A stretch of 35,287 nucleotides of DNA from Bacteroidota bacterium (GCA_013288745.1 JABDBG010000022.1:1-35287), one strand, 5' to 3'; shown: positions 25,727 through 33,694, numbered from the stretch's first letter. Notes: generated by a model from the letters alone, not told the origin. Numbers and translations are program-made.

Positions 25727-26218
25727 ATGATCCTCGTAAGAACAGCTACCATACATGATCTGCCGGCAATGACGGTTATTTATAATGACATTATAGCTAA
25801 CACAACAGCGGTATACGATTATGAGCCTCATACGATGGAGATGCGCGAAAAATGGTTCGCGACAAAACAAGAACAAGGCTTTCCTATATTCGTGGCAGAA
25901 GAAGATAAATTGATTGTGGGGTTCAGCTCTTTCGGAACATTCAGGGCCTGGGCGGGTTTTAAGAATACGGTAGAGAATTCAATTTATGTAGCGGCGGAAC
26001 ACAGAGGTAAAGGGATCGGGAAATTATTATTGCCACCATTGATTGAAGCAGCTAAAGAATTAAAATTGCACGCGATCGTTGCAGGTATCGATGCCACAAA
26101 TAATATCAGTATCGAATTACATAAAAAATTCGGGTTTATAGAAGTAGCACATTTTAAAGAAGTCGGTTACAAATTTGACCGATGGCTTGATCTGGTGTTT
26201 TTAGAATTGATTGTGTAA
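25727..26218 (+). CDS. GNAT acetyltransferase, phosphinothricin acetyltransferase-like, inside the trp operon
   Basis: A 163-residue GNAT. MILVRTATIHDLPAMTVIYN at the start, the PIFVAEEDKLIVGFSSFG strands, the acetyl-CoA loop HRGKGIGKLLL (near residue 95) and KLHAIVAGIDATNNISIELH followed by KFGF are typical of the Pat/YwnH-like group that acetylates amino groups of phosphinothricin or methionine sulfoximine-type compounds. The start is the base after the trpF2 stop, so it is surely co-transcribed. It has no known part in tryptophan synthesis; it may act on a pathway product or analogue. Confidence 0.87.
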   Translation: MILVRTATIHDLPAMTVIYNDIIANTTAVYDYEPHTMEMREKWFATKQEQGFPIFVAEEDKLIVGFSSFGTFRAWAGFKNTVENSIYVAAEHRGKGIGKLLLPPLIEAAKELKLHAIVAGIDATNNISIELHKKFGFIEVAHFKEVGYKFDRWLDLVFLELIV

Positions 26219-26233
26219 GTAAAATCAAAAGTG

Positions 26234-26286
26234 AAAAGTCAAAACCTAAAAGAATCAGACTTTTTTACTTTTAGGTTTTGACTTTT
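26234..26286. repeat. Perfect 19-bp inverted repeat inside the trp operon
   Basis: AAAAGTCAAAACCTAAAAG (26234-26252) and its exact inverse (26268-26286) flank a 15-base loop with six Ts. It lies in the only sizeable gap of the operon (90 bases between the GNAT gene and trpB). It could stabilise or process mRNA, or partly terminate upstream transcription. Confidence 0.85.
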
Positions 26287-26308
26287 AAATTTTTAATTAA
26301 TAAGTTAG

Positions 26309-27514
26309 ATGACAACAAAAGAAAATATATTCTCCGTCGATGCACATGGTTATTACGGAGATTTTGGCGGCGCCTTCATTCCAGAAATGTTATATCCCAA
26401 TGTGAAGCAGCTGCAGGATGAATATTTAAAGATAATGTATGATGATGCTTTTCAAAAAGAGTTTCAATATTTATTGCGAGATTATGTTGGCAGGCCATCA
26501 CCATTATTTCTAGCAGAAAGATTAAGCAAAAAATATGGCACATCTATTTATTTGAAAAGAGAAGATCTTAATCATACCGGTGCGCACAAGATCAATAATA
26601 CGATAGGACAAATATTATTAGCGATCCGCTTGGGTAAGACAAGAATTATTGCCGAAACAGGCGCCGGTCAGCATGGTGTAGCAACTGCAACGGTTTGTGC
26701 GTTAAAAGGTTTGGAATGCATTGTGTACATGGGTGAAAAAGATATTGAGCGCCAGGCGCCGAATGTAGCCAGGATGAAAATGTTAGGTGCAACAGTGATA
26801 CCGGCAAAGAGCGGCAGCAAGACTTTAAAAGATGCAACGAATGAAGCGATCAGAGACTGGATAAATAATCCTCTTGACACGCATTATATAATTGGTAGCG
26901 TTGTTGGCCCGCATCCTTATCCCGATATGGTAGCACGTTTTCAAAGCGTGATCAGCGAAGAGATAAAAAAACAATTATTAGAAAAAACAGGAAACGAATT
27001 ACCTACGCATGTGGTAGCTTGTGTTGGCGGTGGTAGTAATGCAGCGGGTTCTTTTTATCATTTCTTGGATGATCTTTCTGTAAAGCTGGTGGCAGTTGAA
27101 GCAGCCGGACATGGCGTACATAGCGGATCAAGCGCCGCAACAACACAATTGGGAACACCGGGTATTTTACATGGCAGCAAAAGTTATGTAATGCAAACAG
27201 AAGACGGACAGGTAATAGAACCACATAGCATTTCTGCAGGATTAGATTATCCCGGTATCGGCCCAATGCATGCACATTTATATAAAAGCGGCCGTGGTAT
27301 TTTTATGAGTGCAACTGATGATCAATCATTAGAAGCAGCATTTGAATTAGCTACTTTAGAAGGAATTATTCCTGCTTTGGAATCAGCACATGCATTGTAT
27401 GCGTTGAACGAGATCAAATTTAAAAAAGATGATGTAGTAGTAGTCTGCTTAAGCGGAAGAGGTGATAAGGATATGGCAACATATATGACAGCGATGGAAA
27501 AAACTAAATTGTAA
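26309..27514 (+). CDS. trpB: Tryptophan synthase beta chain
   Basis: A 401-residue PLP enzyme that joins indole and serine. It has the PLP lysine in [14 protein letters not shown] (near residue 90), [13 protein letters not shown], the Gly-rich phosphate loop [10 protein letters not shown], and [16 protein letters not shown]. It is the TrpB1-type length that partners with TrpA. A lipoprotein gene separates it from trpA by about 390 bases. Confidence 0.97.
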   Translation: MTTKENIFSVDAHGYYGDFGGAFIPEMLYPNVKQLQDEYLKIMYDDAFQKEFQYLLRDYVGRPSPLFLAERLSKKYGTSIYLKREDLNHTGAHKINNTIGQILLAIRLGKTRIIAETGAGQHGVATATVCALKGLECIVYMGEKDIERQAPNVARMKMLGATVIPAKSGSKTLKDATNEAIRDWINNPLDTHYIIGSVVGPHPYPDMVARFQSVISEEIKKQLLEKTGNELPTHVVACVGGGSNAAGSFYHFLDDLSVKLVAVEAAGHGVHSGSSAATTQLGTPGILHGSKSYVMQTEDGQVIEPHSISAGLDYPGIGPMHAHLYKSGRGIFMSATDDQSLEAAFELATLEGIIPALESAHALYALNEIKFKKDDVVVVCLSGRGDKDMATYMTAMEKTKL

Positions 27515-27524
27515 AATTTAATAA

Positions 27525-27896
27525 ATGAAAACTTTTAGAATAATATCGGTCATTGTAATAATTGTATTATTTGCTTCCTGCAAAGGAGGTAATTACATTA
27601 ATCATGATCTAAAAGCAGAAAGGATCGGAGATTGTTCTGCGACACTAACAGCTTGTACATTAACAGAGAATTCTTTTGGTGAACACTATGAATTTAATCG
27701 TTGTTTGGTCGAAGGTTTTAATACTGATGATTATTTAATAGAAAGAAAAGGGGATACACTGGTATTAACTTTTCCTAAAGAAAAAAATGATGAACCCAAA
27801 GCACTGTATAAACTAGATCTTGATATACACGCCAGCCCGAAATATAATTTTATACAATTAGGTACAGAGGTCTTACAGATCAGTCCGGTAAATTAA
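27525..27896 (+). CDS. Small lipoprotein of unknown function between trpB and trpA
   Basis: A 123-residue protein that I do not recognise. The N-terminal helix IISVIVIIVLFASC ends in a good lipobox (FASC, Cys near residue 19). The mature part has three further Cys (GDCSATLTACTL and NRCLVEG), which could form a disulfide pair in the periplasm, and beta-strand-like segments towards the C-terminus. Spacing is 10 bases after trpB and 4 bases before trpA, so it is an integral operon member. A surface or periplasmic lipoprotein has no obvious role in tryptophan synthesis. Confidence 0.7.
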   Translation: MKTFRIISVIVIIVLFASCKGGNYINHDLKAERIGDCSATLTACTLTENSFGEHYEFNRCLVEGFNTDDYLIERKGDTLVLTFPKEKNDEPKALYKLDLDIHASPKYNFIQLGTEVLQISPVN

Positions 27897-27900
27897 TACA

Positions 27901-28671
27901 ATGAGTAAAATACAAACGCTTTTTAAAAATAAGAATAGCAAGGTCTTAAATGTTTATTGCACTGCAGGTTATCCTGAATTAACAAGTACTGTTCCTGTGA
28001 TGAAAGCATTGCAACAAAATGGCGCAGACCTGATAGAAATCGGAATGCCTTACAGCGATCCCTTAGCTGATGGCGAAGTAATACAAGAAAGCGGCAGCAA
28101 GGCTTTAGCAAATGGCATGACGATCGCAGTTTTATTCGATCAACTAAAAAATTCAGCTAAAGACATTACGGTACCTGTTATATTAATGGGCTACATGAAT
28201 CCTGTAATGCAATATGGCTTCGAAAAATTTTGTTCCAAAGCCGCTGAAGTCGGCGTAAGCGGATTGATATTGCCCGACTTACCGATCTACGAATTTGAAA
28301 CGCAATACGGCGCGATCATTAAAAAATACGGATTGGATTTTGTGTTTTTAGTAACACCCGAAACAAGCGAAGAAAGGATAAGGAAAATTGATGCATTAAC
28401 AACAGGTTTCATTTATGCGGTCTCATCTTCCTCAACAACCGGTAACAATAAAGCGATCGCTGATCAGGAGCCTTATTTTAAAAAACTCCAATCAATGAAC
28501 CTGACCAACCCGATCCTGGTTGGGTTTGGCATAAAAGATAAAGCTACTTTTGGCGCAGCTTGCGGGTATACAAACGGTGCTATTATCGGCAGCGCCTATA
28601 TAAAGGCCCTTGCCAATACAAAAGATATCAACAGTACCACTAAAGAATTCTTAAATACCGTTTTGGGGTAA
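27901..28671 (+). CDS. trpA: Tryptophan synthase alpha chain
   Basis: A 256-residue TIM barrel that splits indole-3-glycerol phosphate and passes indole to TrpB. The catalytic Glu is in LIEIGMPYSDPLADGEVIQE (near residue 47) and the catalytic Asp is the second Asp-type residue of PYSDPLADG. YCTAGYPE, ILMGYMNPVMQYG, GLILPDLP and VGFGI are also typical. It is the last gene of the operon, four bases after the lipoprotein gene. Confidence 0.96.
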   Translation: MSKIQTLFKNKNSKVLNVYCTAGYPELTSTVPVMKALQQNGADLIEIGMPYSDPLADGEVIQESGSKALANGMTIAVLFDQLKNSAKDITVPVILMGYMNPVMQYGFEKFCSKAAEVGVSGLILPDLPIYEFETQYGAIIKKYGLDFVFLVTPETSEERIRKIDALTTGFIYAVSSSSTTGNNKAIADQEPYFKKLQSMNLTNPILVGFGIKDKATFGAACGYTNGAIIGSAYIKALANTKDINSTTKEFLNTVLG

Positions 28672-28717
28672 GGCTTCTCCTTAAAACCAGTTAAATTGCA
28701 GTCTCAATTATTTTGCT

Positions 28718-29764
28718 ATGAAACGGATCCTTCTATTATTGCTTTTAATACCTGCTGCAATATTTGCACAGGTTAAACCAAAAGCTGCACCCGGATTTAC
28801 GATCAACGGAACGGTAACAGGCTTTCCTGATACTACTACCGTAACTTTATTGAACGGACAAACAGGCGCTCAATTAGCCCAAACGACAATGATCAAAGGG
28901 AAATTTTCTTTCAAAGGAAATATGGACGAACCTGATTTTAGGATATTGTTATTTAACGGTCAACCGCCTTTTATTACCCTCTTTTTAGATAACAGTAATT
29001 TAAAAATTACTGGAAATAAGGCAACAATTGATCATGCTGTCGTTACAGGTTCTGTGGCTAATAGTAATTTCAACGAATACAATACAGCAATCGCTCCTTA
29101 TCAATATTTGTTTGCAGATGATGCACCTTATGATTCTGCTGCAATACAAAAGGCTGCGGACATCAGTAAAAACTTCGCAAAAAAATACCCTGCTTCTACT
29201 GTTTCGGCATTAGCCGTTATTCGTTTCAACCAGGTTACTGAAGACTATAAAACAGCAGAAGAATTGTATGATGGATTAGATGCTTCCGTTAAAGCTACGG
29301 CTATGGGTAAATACCTGGCATCACAGATCAATGAAGAAAAGAGTACGCCTATTGGCACGATCGTTCGGGATTTTACGCAGGCAGATACTGCGGGTAATCC
29401 TGTTTCCTTATCATCTTTTCGCGGTAAATATGTACTGGTCGATTTTTGGGCAAGCTGGTGCCGTCCCTGCAGGGCAGAAAATCCAAATGTAGTGGCAGCG
29501 TACAATAAATTCAAAGACAAAAACTTTACAGTACTAAGCGTATCTCTCGATCAGGCAAAACCAGCCTGGCTCGATGCGATAAAAATGGATGGCTTAACCT
29601 GGACCCATGTAAGCGACCTGCATGGCTGGGGCAATGCGGTAGCACAACAATTCGGTATTATAAATATTCCTCAAAATATTTTGGTAGCACCTGACGGAAC
29701 ATTAGCAGGTAAAAATTTACGCGGACCTAAATTGGATAGAACATTAAGTAGGTTGTTGAAATAA
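28718..29764 (+). CDS. TlpA-like thiol-disulfide oxidoreductase with DUF4369-type N-terminal domain
   Basis: A 348-residue exported protein. A signal peptide (MKRILLLLLLIPAAIFAQ) is followed by a beta-rich DUF4369-like domain (GFTINGTVTGFPDTTTVTLL, residues 25-115), a helical linker and a thioredoxin-fold domain with WASWCRPCRAE (CxxC near residue 248), SVSLDQAKPAWLDAI and a cis-Pro-type NIPQNILV. It probably keeps thiols reduced or handles disulfides in the periplasm. It lies 46 bases after trpA and may be co-transcribed, although no functional link to tryptophan is evident. Confidence 0.9.
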   Translation: MKRILLLLLLIPAAIFAQVKPKAAPGFTINGTVTGFPDTTTVTLLNGQTGAQLAQTTMIKGKFSFKGNMDEPDFRILLFNGQPPFITLFLDNSNLKITGNKATIDHAVVTGSVANSNFNEYNTAIAPYQYLFADDAPYDSAAIQKAADISKNFAKKYPASTVSALAVIRFNQVTEDYKTAEELYDGLDASVKATAMGKYLASQINEEKSTPIGTIVRDFTQADTAGNPVSLSSFRGKYVLVDFWASWCRPCRAENPNVVAAYNKFKDKNFTVLSVSLDQAKPAWLDAIKMDGLTWTHVSDLHGWGNAVAQQFGIINIPQNILVAPDGTLAGKNLRGPKLDRTLSRLLK

Positions 29765-29854
29765 TTTTTGTTACTAGCATTTGTATTTCAATTGAGCATC
29801 GTTGTGTCACTCACTTAAACGTTATACCTATATTAAGCTTTTATCTAAGCGGAG

Positions 29855-29903
29855 GTTGTTGGTCAGGCGAGGTAACTATATACCTGTTAGACCATGGAGG
29901 TTA
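29855..29903 (+). repeat. Left 49-bp inverted repeat
   Basis: Starts GTTGTTGGTCAGGCGAGG and ends CCATGGAGGTTA. Compared with the inverse of the right copy, only GGC versus CTT differs. It includes AGGT/ACCT and CCATGG palindromes. Confidence 0.92.
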
Positions 29904-29922
29904 TATATTTTCCCAGTAGGAT

Positions 29923-30405
29923 TTAATATATGAAAAAAATTACATCAGCAGATGTATTTAAGAAATTGCGGTTGAGATCTATATAAATTTTCTTACCACT
30001 AACTAACAGCAAGTTTAGAGAATTATTTTGCATTACTACAGTACTCGAACCTGCATAATTAGTATCACTCGTAATCCTAGCAATTTCTTTCCAAAAAGTT
30101 TTATTGTTATTATAGGTAATGCCTTCTTCATCAATAGTAATATAATTATCAGCATTTAAATATAGAGGGAGGATTTCCCATGTTTTTAAACCAGCAATAA
30201 CAAATCCTCCAATAACAACTGACCATACCTTGTGAATACCGCAAAAAATTACAAAAATTGATATAATACCCAAGAAAGAAATAAGACCAAATAATATATT
30301 GTTCTTTTTTAGAGTAACATACAATCTGCCTTTGGTTACAACATTTGCAGAATCAATATCTTTTATATCAATCGAAGTAGCACGAAGCCGTTTAAATCCT
30401 GACAT
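29923..30405 (-). CDS. Small membrane protein with a PH-like C-terminal domain
   Basis: A 160-residue protein. Two membrane helices lie at about residues 34-56 and 60-80. After them comes a compact beta-rich part: NYITIDEEGITYNNNKTFWK, then EIARITSD and a SGKKIYIDL strand. This resembles the bacterial PH-like (bPH/STM3941-type) membrane proteins; the match is by pattern only. The stop lies 20 bases inside the left inverted repeat. Its partner at 30526 has the same layout. Such PH-like membrane proteins have no settled function. Confidence 0.6.
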   Translation of the reverse strand: MSGFKRLRATSIDIKDIDSANVVTKGRLYVTLKKNNILFGLISFLGIISIFVIFCGIHKVWSVVIGGFVIAGLKTWEILPLYLNADNYITIDEEGITYNNNKTFWKEIARITSDTNYAGSSTVVMQNNSLNLLLVSGKKIYIDLNRNFLNTSADVIFFIY

Positions 30406-30442
30406 TTTATTTTAGGATAGGTAATTTATAATTGAAGATAAT

Positions 30443-30475
30443 AAAAAAGGCTGCTATTATTCAGCCCTTTTTATT
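30443..30475. terminator. Hairpin in the shared upstream region of the divergent pair
   Basis: AAAAAAGGCTG and CAGCCCTTTTT pair around an eight-base loop, with T- or A-rich ends on both strands like a bidirectional terminator. It lies between two divergent starts, where a terminator is not expected, and it directly precedes a promoter box. Confidence 0.5.
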
Positions 30476-30482
30476 ATATTTG
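30475..30482 (+). promoter_or_regulatory. Promoter -7 box for the plus-strand membrane protein
   Basis: TATATTTG fits TAnnTTTG. Transcription would start near 30489, so the GTG at 30487 is not usable and the ATG at 30526 is preferred. Confidence 0.55.
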
Positions 30483-30525
30483 ATATGTGTATATAGGGTT
30501 TAACAAAATACAAGTATTTGGTAAA

Positions 30526-30999
30526 ATGGCTTTCATTATTATCTTTAGTTTATTTGTTTCTTTAGTCATAGCTCACCCACCTTCTTTTCCAAAGCATTAT
30601 TATTTTTTTTCCTCGACAACCCTTTTAATAATAATATTAGTAGGAATAATTTATTTCATTATTTATATGATATTTCAATTATTTTTTTTTCCAAAAGGAA
30701 TTGAAATTAATAATGCAGACAAAACTTTAATCACTCATTACTTTTTGTTACGCCCTAATGTTATATATCTTGAGGACATAATAGATTACTCTACTACTAA
30801 AATAATTACAAGATCAAGGGATTATGAAGGTGTATTGATTAATTCAAAGAAGGGTAGAAAATATTTGTTTACCAATTATAACATTTCTGATTACAAACCA
30901 GTTAAAATATTTTTAGACGAATGTCGAATTAGTTTTAGTGGAGATCAGAAATTTAATAGCACATCTATTTATTGCATTTTTTTAACCTCCATGGTCTAA
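30526..30999 (+). CDS. Small membrane protein with a PH-like C-terminal domain
   Basis: A 157-residue protein from the ATG at 30526 (a GTG at 30487 would add 13 residues but lies at the predicted transcript start). Two membrane helices at about residues 3-18 and 32-54 precede a beta-rich domain: PKGIEINNADKTLITHYFLL, EDIIDYSTTKIITRSRDYEG and KKGRKYLFTNYN. The layout repeats that of the divergent protein at 29923, and both look like PH-like membrane proteins, but the family is not certain. The last four residues (TSMV) and the stop are encoded in the right inverted repeat. Base composition is very AT-rich. Confidence 0.55.
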   Translation: MAFIIIFSLFVSLVIAHPPSFPKHYYFFSSTTLLIIILVGIIYFIIYMIFQLFFFPKGIEINNADKTLITHYFLLRPNVIYLEDIIDYSTTKIITRSRDYEGVLINSKKGRKYLFTNYNISDYKPVKIFLDECRISFSGDQKFNSTSIYCIFLTSMV

Positions 31000-31031
31000 C
31001 AGGTATATAGTTACCTCAAGTGACCAACAAC
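30983..31031 (-). repeat. Right 49-bp inverted repeat
   Basis: Starts TAACCTCCATGG and ends GTGACCAACAAC. It is the inverse of the left copy with three adjacent differences and ends 29 bases before the pdxJ stop. Confidence 0.92.
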
Positions 31032-31059
31032 GGCAGAAAGCGGTATATCTTTATTAATC

Positions 31060-31782
31060 TTACGTGTTTGCCAATTGTCTTTTATATAATTGCACTGTAT
31101 TCTCTAATCCTAAATAAAGTGCATCGCTAATTAACGCATGTCCGATAGATACTTCTAATAATCCGGGAATATTCTCAGCGAAGTATTTTAAGTTCTGCAG
31201 ATCAAGATCATGTCCTGCATTTATACCTAAATTCAATTCGTTTGCTTTTTTAGCAGCAATAATATAAGGCCTGATAGCAGCTTCTTTATTAGCATGGTAT
31301 TGTTTCGCATATCCTTCAGTATATAATTCAATTCTATCAGTTCCGGTAGCAGCAGCGCCTTCTACCATTTCAACAACAGGATCAACAAATATCGATACAC
31401 GGATATTTGCTTTTTTAAATACTGCGATCATCTCTTTTAAATAAGCTGCGTGCTTAATTGTATTCCATCCATGATTCGATGTTATTTGTCCTAATACATC
31501 GGGTACCAAAGTCACTTGTGCTGGTTTGTTGGCTAATACTAAATCGACAAATTTTTGTTCTGTGCAATTGCCTTCAATATTTAATTCCGTACTAATTACT
31601 TTCTTCAGATCAAAAACGTCTGCGTAGCGAATATGCCTTTCATCCGGCCTTGGATGAACAGTAATTCCCTGCGATCCAAAACGTTCAATGTCCAAAGCTG
31701 TTTTAACGAGATCAGGATTATTGCCGCCTCTGCTATTACGCAGTGTAGCAATTTTATTTATGTTGACAGATAATTTGGTCAT
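31060..31782 (-). CDS. pdxJ: Pyridoxine 5'-phosphate synthase
   Basis: A 240-residue TIM barrel that condenses 1-deoxyxylulose 5-phosphate with amino-acetone phosphate in the DXP-dependent vitamin B6 pathway. KLSVNINKIATLRNSRGG at the start, HPRPDERHIRYADV with catalytic His and Arg, the NIEGN and TLVPD motifs, FVDPV, RIELYTEGYA and INAGHDLDL are typical. I chose the ATG at 31782, which matches the family N-terminus; an ATG at 31830 would add 16 unlikely residues. It lies just beyond the inverted-repeat unit. Confidence 0.96.
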   Translation of the reverse strand: MTKLSVNINKIATLRNSRGGNNPDLVKTALDIERFGSQGITVHPRPDERHIRYADVFDLKKVISTELNIEGNCTEQKFVDLVLANKPAQVTLVPDVLGQITSNHGWNTIKHAAYLKEMIAVFKKANIRVSIFVDPVVEMVEGAAATGTDRIELYTEGYAKQYHANKEAAIRPYIIAAKKANELNLGINAGHDLDLQNLKYFAENIPGLLEVSIGHALISDALYLGLENTVQLYKRQLANT

Positions 31783-31837
31783 CCAATTTTTATTTAAAAT
31801 TAGCATTTTTCCTGCTATTAATATAGGCACTCTAATT

Positions 31838-31865
31838 TGTCATTCTGAGCGTAAGCGAAGAATCT
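31838..31865. repeat. Dispersed REP-type repeat
   Basis: The 28-base segment contains CATTCTGAGCG and AGCGAAGAATCT, a word that recurs in intergenic regions of many Bacteroidota. It lies in the 204-base gap upstream of pdxJ. Only one half-site is seen here. Confidence 0.5.
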
Positions 31866-31986
31866 AATTCACAACCGATCAGCACGACAAAGGAGAAGAT
31901 GAATTCCTAATTATGAACTATATTAGTATAAAAATAATATCTCAAAACAGTACTCCATAATCATTCTGCGTGAAAGGCAATTATTA

Positions 31987-32406
31987 TTGCGTGTGTTAAC
32001 GCTTTGGGTAGTGGTGAACGATCATGACCTGTACGAATTAAAAGAGCAAAGCCCCTTAATTATTCCTGCCGATAAATTACCCGTAAAGATCATCGTAAAG
32101 AATGGGTTCCATTTATCAAAAGCATTCATTATTACGCAACCATTAACTGAAAATTTCTTTATAGATATTGGCTGTGAAGCAGATAACGAAAGGCTCTGGG
32201 GAAGCATTTTAACAAGCTTCCTACTTTTCGTAGTATTTAATGCTACGAAACTGCAAGTGTTTTTGATAATGGCAAATTTGCCGCTTTTATATTTGGTCTA
32301 TAAGTTCTTTCTACAACCAAAGCAGTTCATAACCATTGAAAAACTGATCAGGAAAAAGAAACCTGTACCCAATAAAAAAGGGAACCGACGGTATCAGTTC
32401 CCTTAA
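31987..32406 (+). CDS. Hypothetical two-helix membrane protein, start uncertain
   Basis: About 139 residues from a TTG at 31987. The N-terminal part (LWVVVNDHDLYELKEQSPLI, then PVKIIVKNGFHLSK) is a beta-rich domain like those of small Bacteroidota proteins that present a short loop before two helices at about residues 70-89 and 92-110. The basic tail IRKKKPVPNKKGNRR is cytoplasmic. The open frame extends upstream to 31927 without ATG or GTG, and the residues before the TTG (IIILRERQLLL) look like a natural continuation. The true start may thus be a rare codon further upstream, or a base may be missing. I do not recognise a named family. Confidence 0.5.
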   Translation: MRVLTLWVVVNDHDLYELKEQSPLIIPADKLPVKIIVKNGFHLSKAFIITQPLTENFFIDIGCEADNERLWGSILTSFLLFVVFNATKLQVFLIMANLPLLYLVYKFFLQPKQFITIEKLIRKKKPVPNKKGNRRYQFP

Positions 32407-32425
32407 GTAAATATTTTACCATCGA

Positions 32426-32569
32426 TTATTTTTTTGTGCTATCAGCAGCTGCTTTGTCGCTTTTATGGCAACAAGATTTATGGCAACATTTTTTCTTTTG
32501 TGTATTGCCTGCAAATGTTACACCTGTTACAAGCAATGCAGCTGTAGCTAATAAAAATACTTTTTTCAT
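32426..32569 (-). CDS. Short secreted Cys/His-rich peptide
   Basis: A 47-residue ORF. Residues 1-20 (MKKVFLLATAALLVTGVTFA) are a clear signal peptide, cut before GNTQ. The mature part is about 27 residues with the repeat CCHKSCCHKS (two CCHKS units) and a charged low-complexity tail (DKAAADSTKK). The CC-H arrangement could bind metal ions such as copper or zinc in the periplasm. On the coding strand, TAAATTTA about 40 bases upstream is one base from the promoter box. Neighbours are a membrane protein and queG, both apparently separate units. Confidence 0.7.
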   Translation of the reverse strand: MKKVFLLATAALLVTGVTFAGNTQKKKCCHKSCCHKSDKAAADSTKK

Positions 32570-32652
32570 GTTTATTTAATTTAAATGTTAGAATTATCTG
32601 ACCCTAAATTTAGTACAGAAAATGGAGTGATAAGTGATCGCAATTGTTAAAT

Positions 32653-33585
32653 TTATCCACCCCGTTTTATAAAATGGATATTGCGTTTAATACCTTTCCA
32701 CTTACTGCGCTTTAACGGAGATGATTTGAAAATATGTTTAAATGATTCTTCGGTCAGATCTTCCCAGTCGTTGGTAGAAAAATTTAATATCTCAGGTATC
32801 GGCTTAAAATTAATTTCATTGGTTGGTTTGGAAAACCTGTTCCACGGACAAACATCCTGACAAACATCACAACCAAACATCCAGTCATTGAATTTATCTT
32901 TCATCGCATCAGGTATCAACGCTTCTTTTAATTCGATCGTAAAGTAAGAAATGCACTTACTGCCATCGATCACTTTATCGGGTAAAATAGCATCAGTTGG
33001 ACAGGCATCAATACACCTGGTGCAAGAACCACAATAATCTTTCACATAAAGCTGATCATAGTCAAGCTCAAGATCAACGATCAGCGTAGCGATGAAAAAG
33101 AAAGAGCCTGCTTGTTTATGAATAAGGTTGCCGTTTTTTCCGATCCACCCTAATCCGCTCCGCTTGGCCCAGCTTCTTTCCAAAACGGGAGCGCTATCAA
33201 TAAACCCACGTCCTTCCACTTCGCCGATATTTACTTTTATATGCTGTAATAAAGCGCGTAGTTTCTCCCTGATCACTTCATGGTAATCATCGCCATAAGC
33301 ATATTTTGCAATTTTAGGAATGTCGGTATTTTGTTGTTCAGCCGGAAAGTAATTTAACAACAAAGTGATAACGGATTTTGCTCCGGGTACCAATTTTGTA
33401 GGATCGATACGCATGTCGAAATGATTCTCCATGTATTGCATGGTACCGTGCATGCCTTTATTTAGCCAGCTTTCTAATCGCCTGGCATCTTCTTCCAATT
33501 GCACAGCTTTGGCAATGCCACAAAAATTAAAGCCCAATGTTGTGGCGTAATTTTTAATGATATCGGTTCGCTGTGTGGTGTTCAT
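32653..33585 (-). CDS. queG: Epoxyqueuosine reductase QueG
   Basis: A 310-residue cytoplasmic iron-sulfur protein that uses cobalamin to reduce epoxyqueuosine to queuosine in tRNA, the last step of queuosine synthesis. Two [4Fe-4S] sites are visible: [16 protein letters not shown] (near residue 188) and [11 protein letters not shown] (near 240). The N-terminal half has [23 protein letters not shown] and [20 protein letters not shown], typical of the cobalamin and substrate-binding region. Length is normal for forms without the C-terminal HEAT repeats. No other que gene is in view. Confidence 0.95.
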   Translation of the reverse strand: MNTTQRTDIIKNYATTLGFNFCGIAKAVQLEEDARRLESWLNKGMHGTMQYMENHFDMRIDPTKLVPGAKSVITLLLNYFPAEQQNTDIPKIAKYAYGDDYHEVIREKLRALLQHIKVNIGEVEGRGFIDSAPVLERSWAKRSGLGWIGKNGNLIHKQAGSFFFIATLIVDLELDYDQLYVKDYCGSCTRCIDACPTDAILPDKVIDGSKCISYFTIELKEALIPDAMKDKFNDWMFGCDVCQDVCPWNRFSKPTNEINFKPIPEILNFSTNDWEDLTEESFKHIFKSSPLKRSKWKGIKRNIHFIKRGG

Positions 33586-33624
33586 CTGTTGTAAAAATAC
33601 TCATAATCCCCGTGTGATTTGATG

Positions 33625-33694
33625 GAATGCAGATTTTCATGATTATTATGAGTTTATCATGATCTGATCCTGAAAATCATGAAAATCTGCGTTC
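33625..33694. repeat. REP-like palindrome between queG and clpB
   Basis: GAATGCAGATTTTCATGATT (33625-33644) and its inverse (33675-33694) match at 19 of 20 positions around a 30-base loop that contains a further ATCATGAT palindrome. The sequence AATCATGAAAATCTGCGTTC is a common dispersed word in Bacteroidota genomes. It lies between divergent queG and clpB. Confidence 0.75.

Larger units (their letters stand above)
29855..31031. mobile_element. Putative non-autonomous element or cassette bounded by 49-bp inverted repeats
   Basis: Two inverted copies of a 49-base sequence (29855-29903 and 30983-31031) match at 46 of 49 positions; the three changes are adjacent. Between them are two divergent genes for small membrane proteins in very AT-rich sequence and nothing else. 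The last five codons of the plus-strand gene lie inside the right repeat. No transposase, integrase or invertase is encoded, and no clear target duplication flanks the unit. It may be a terminal-inverted-repeat element moved in trans, an invertible segment, or a cassette. Confidence 0.6.

Noticed and set aside
31783-31830. Earlier ATG for pdxJ
   Set aside because: The 16 extra residues have no counterpart in the family; MTKLSVNINKIA is the typical start.
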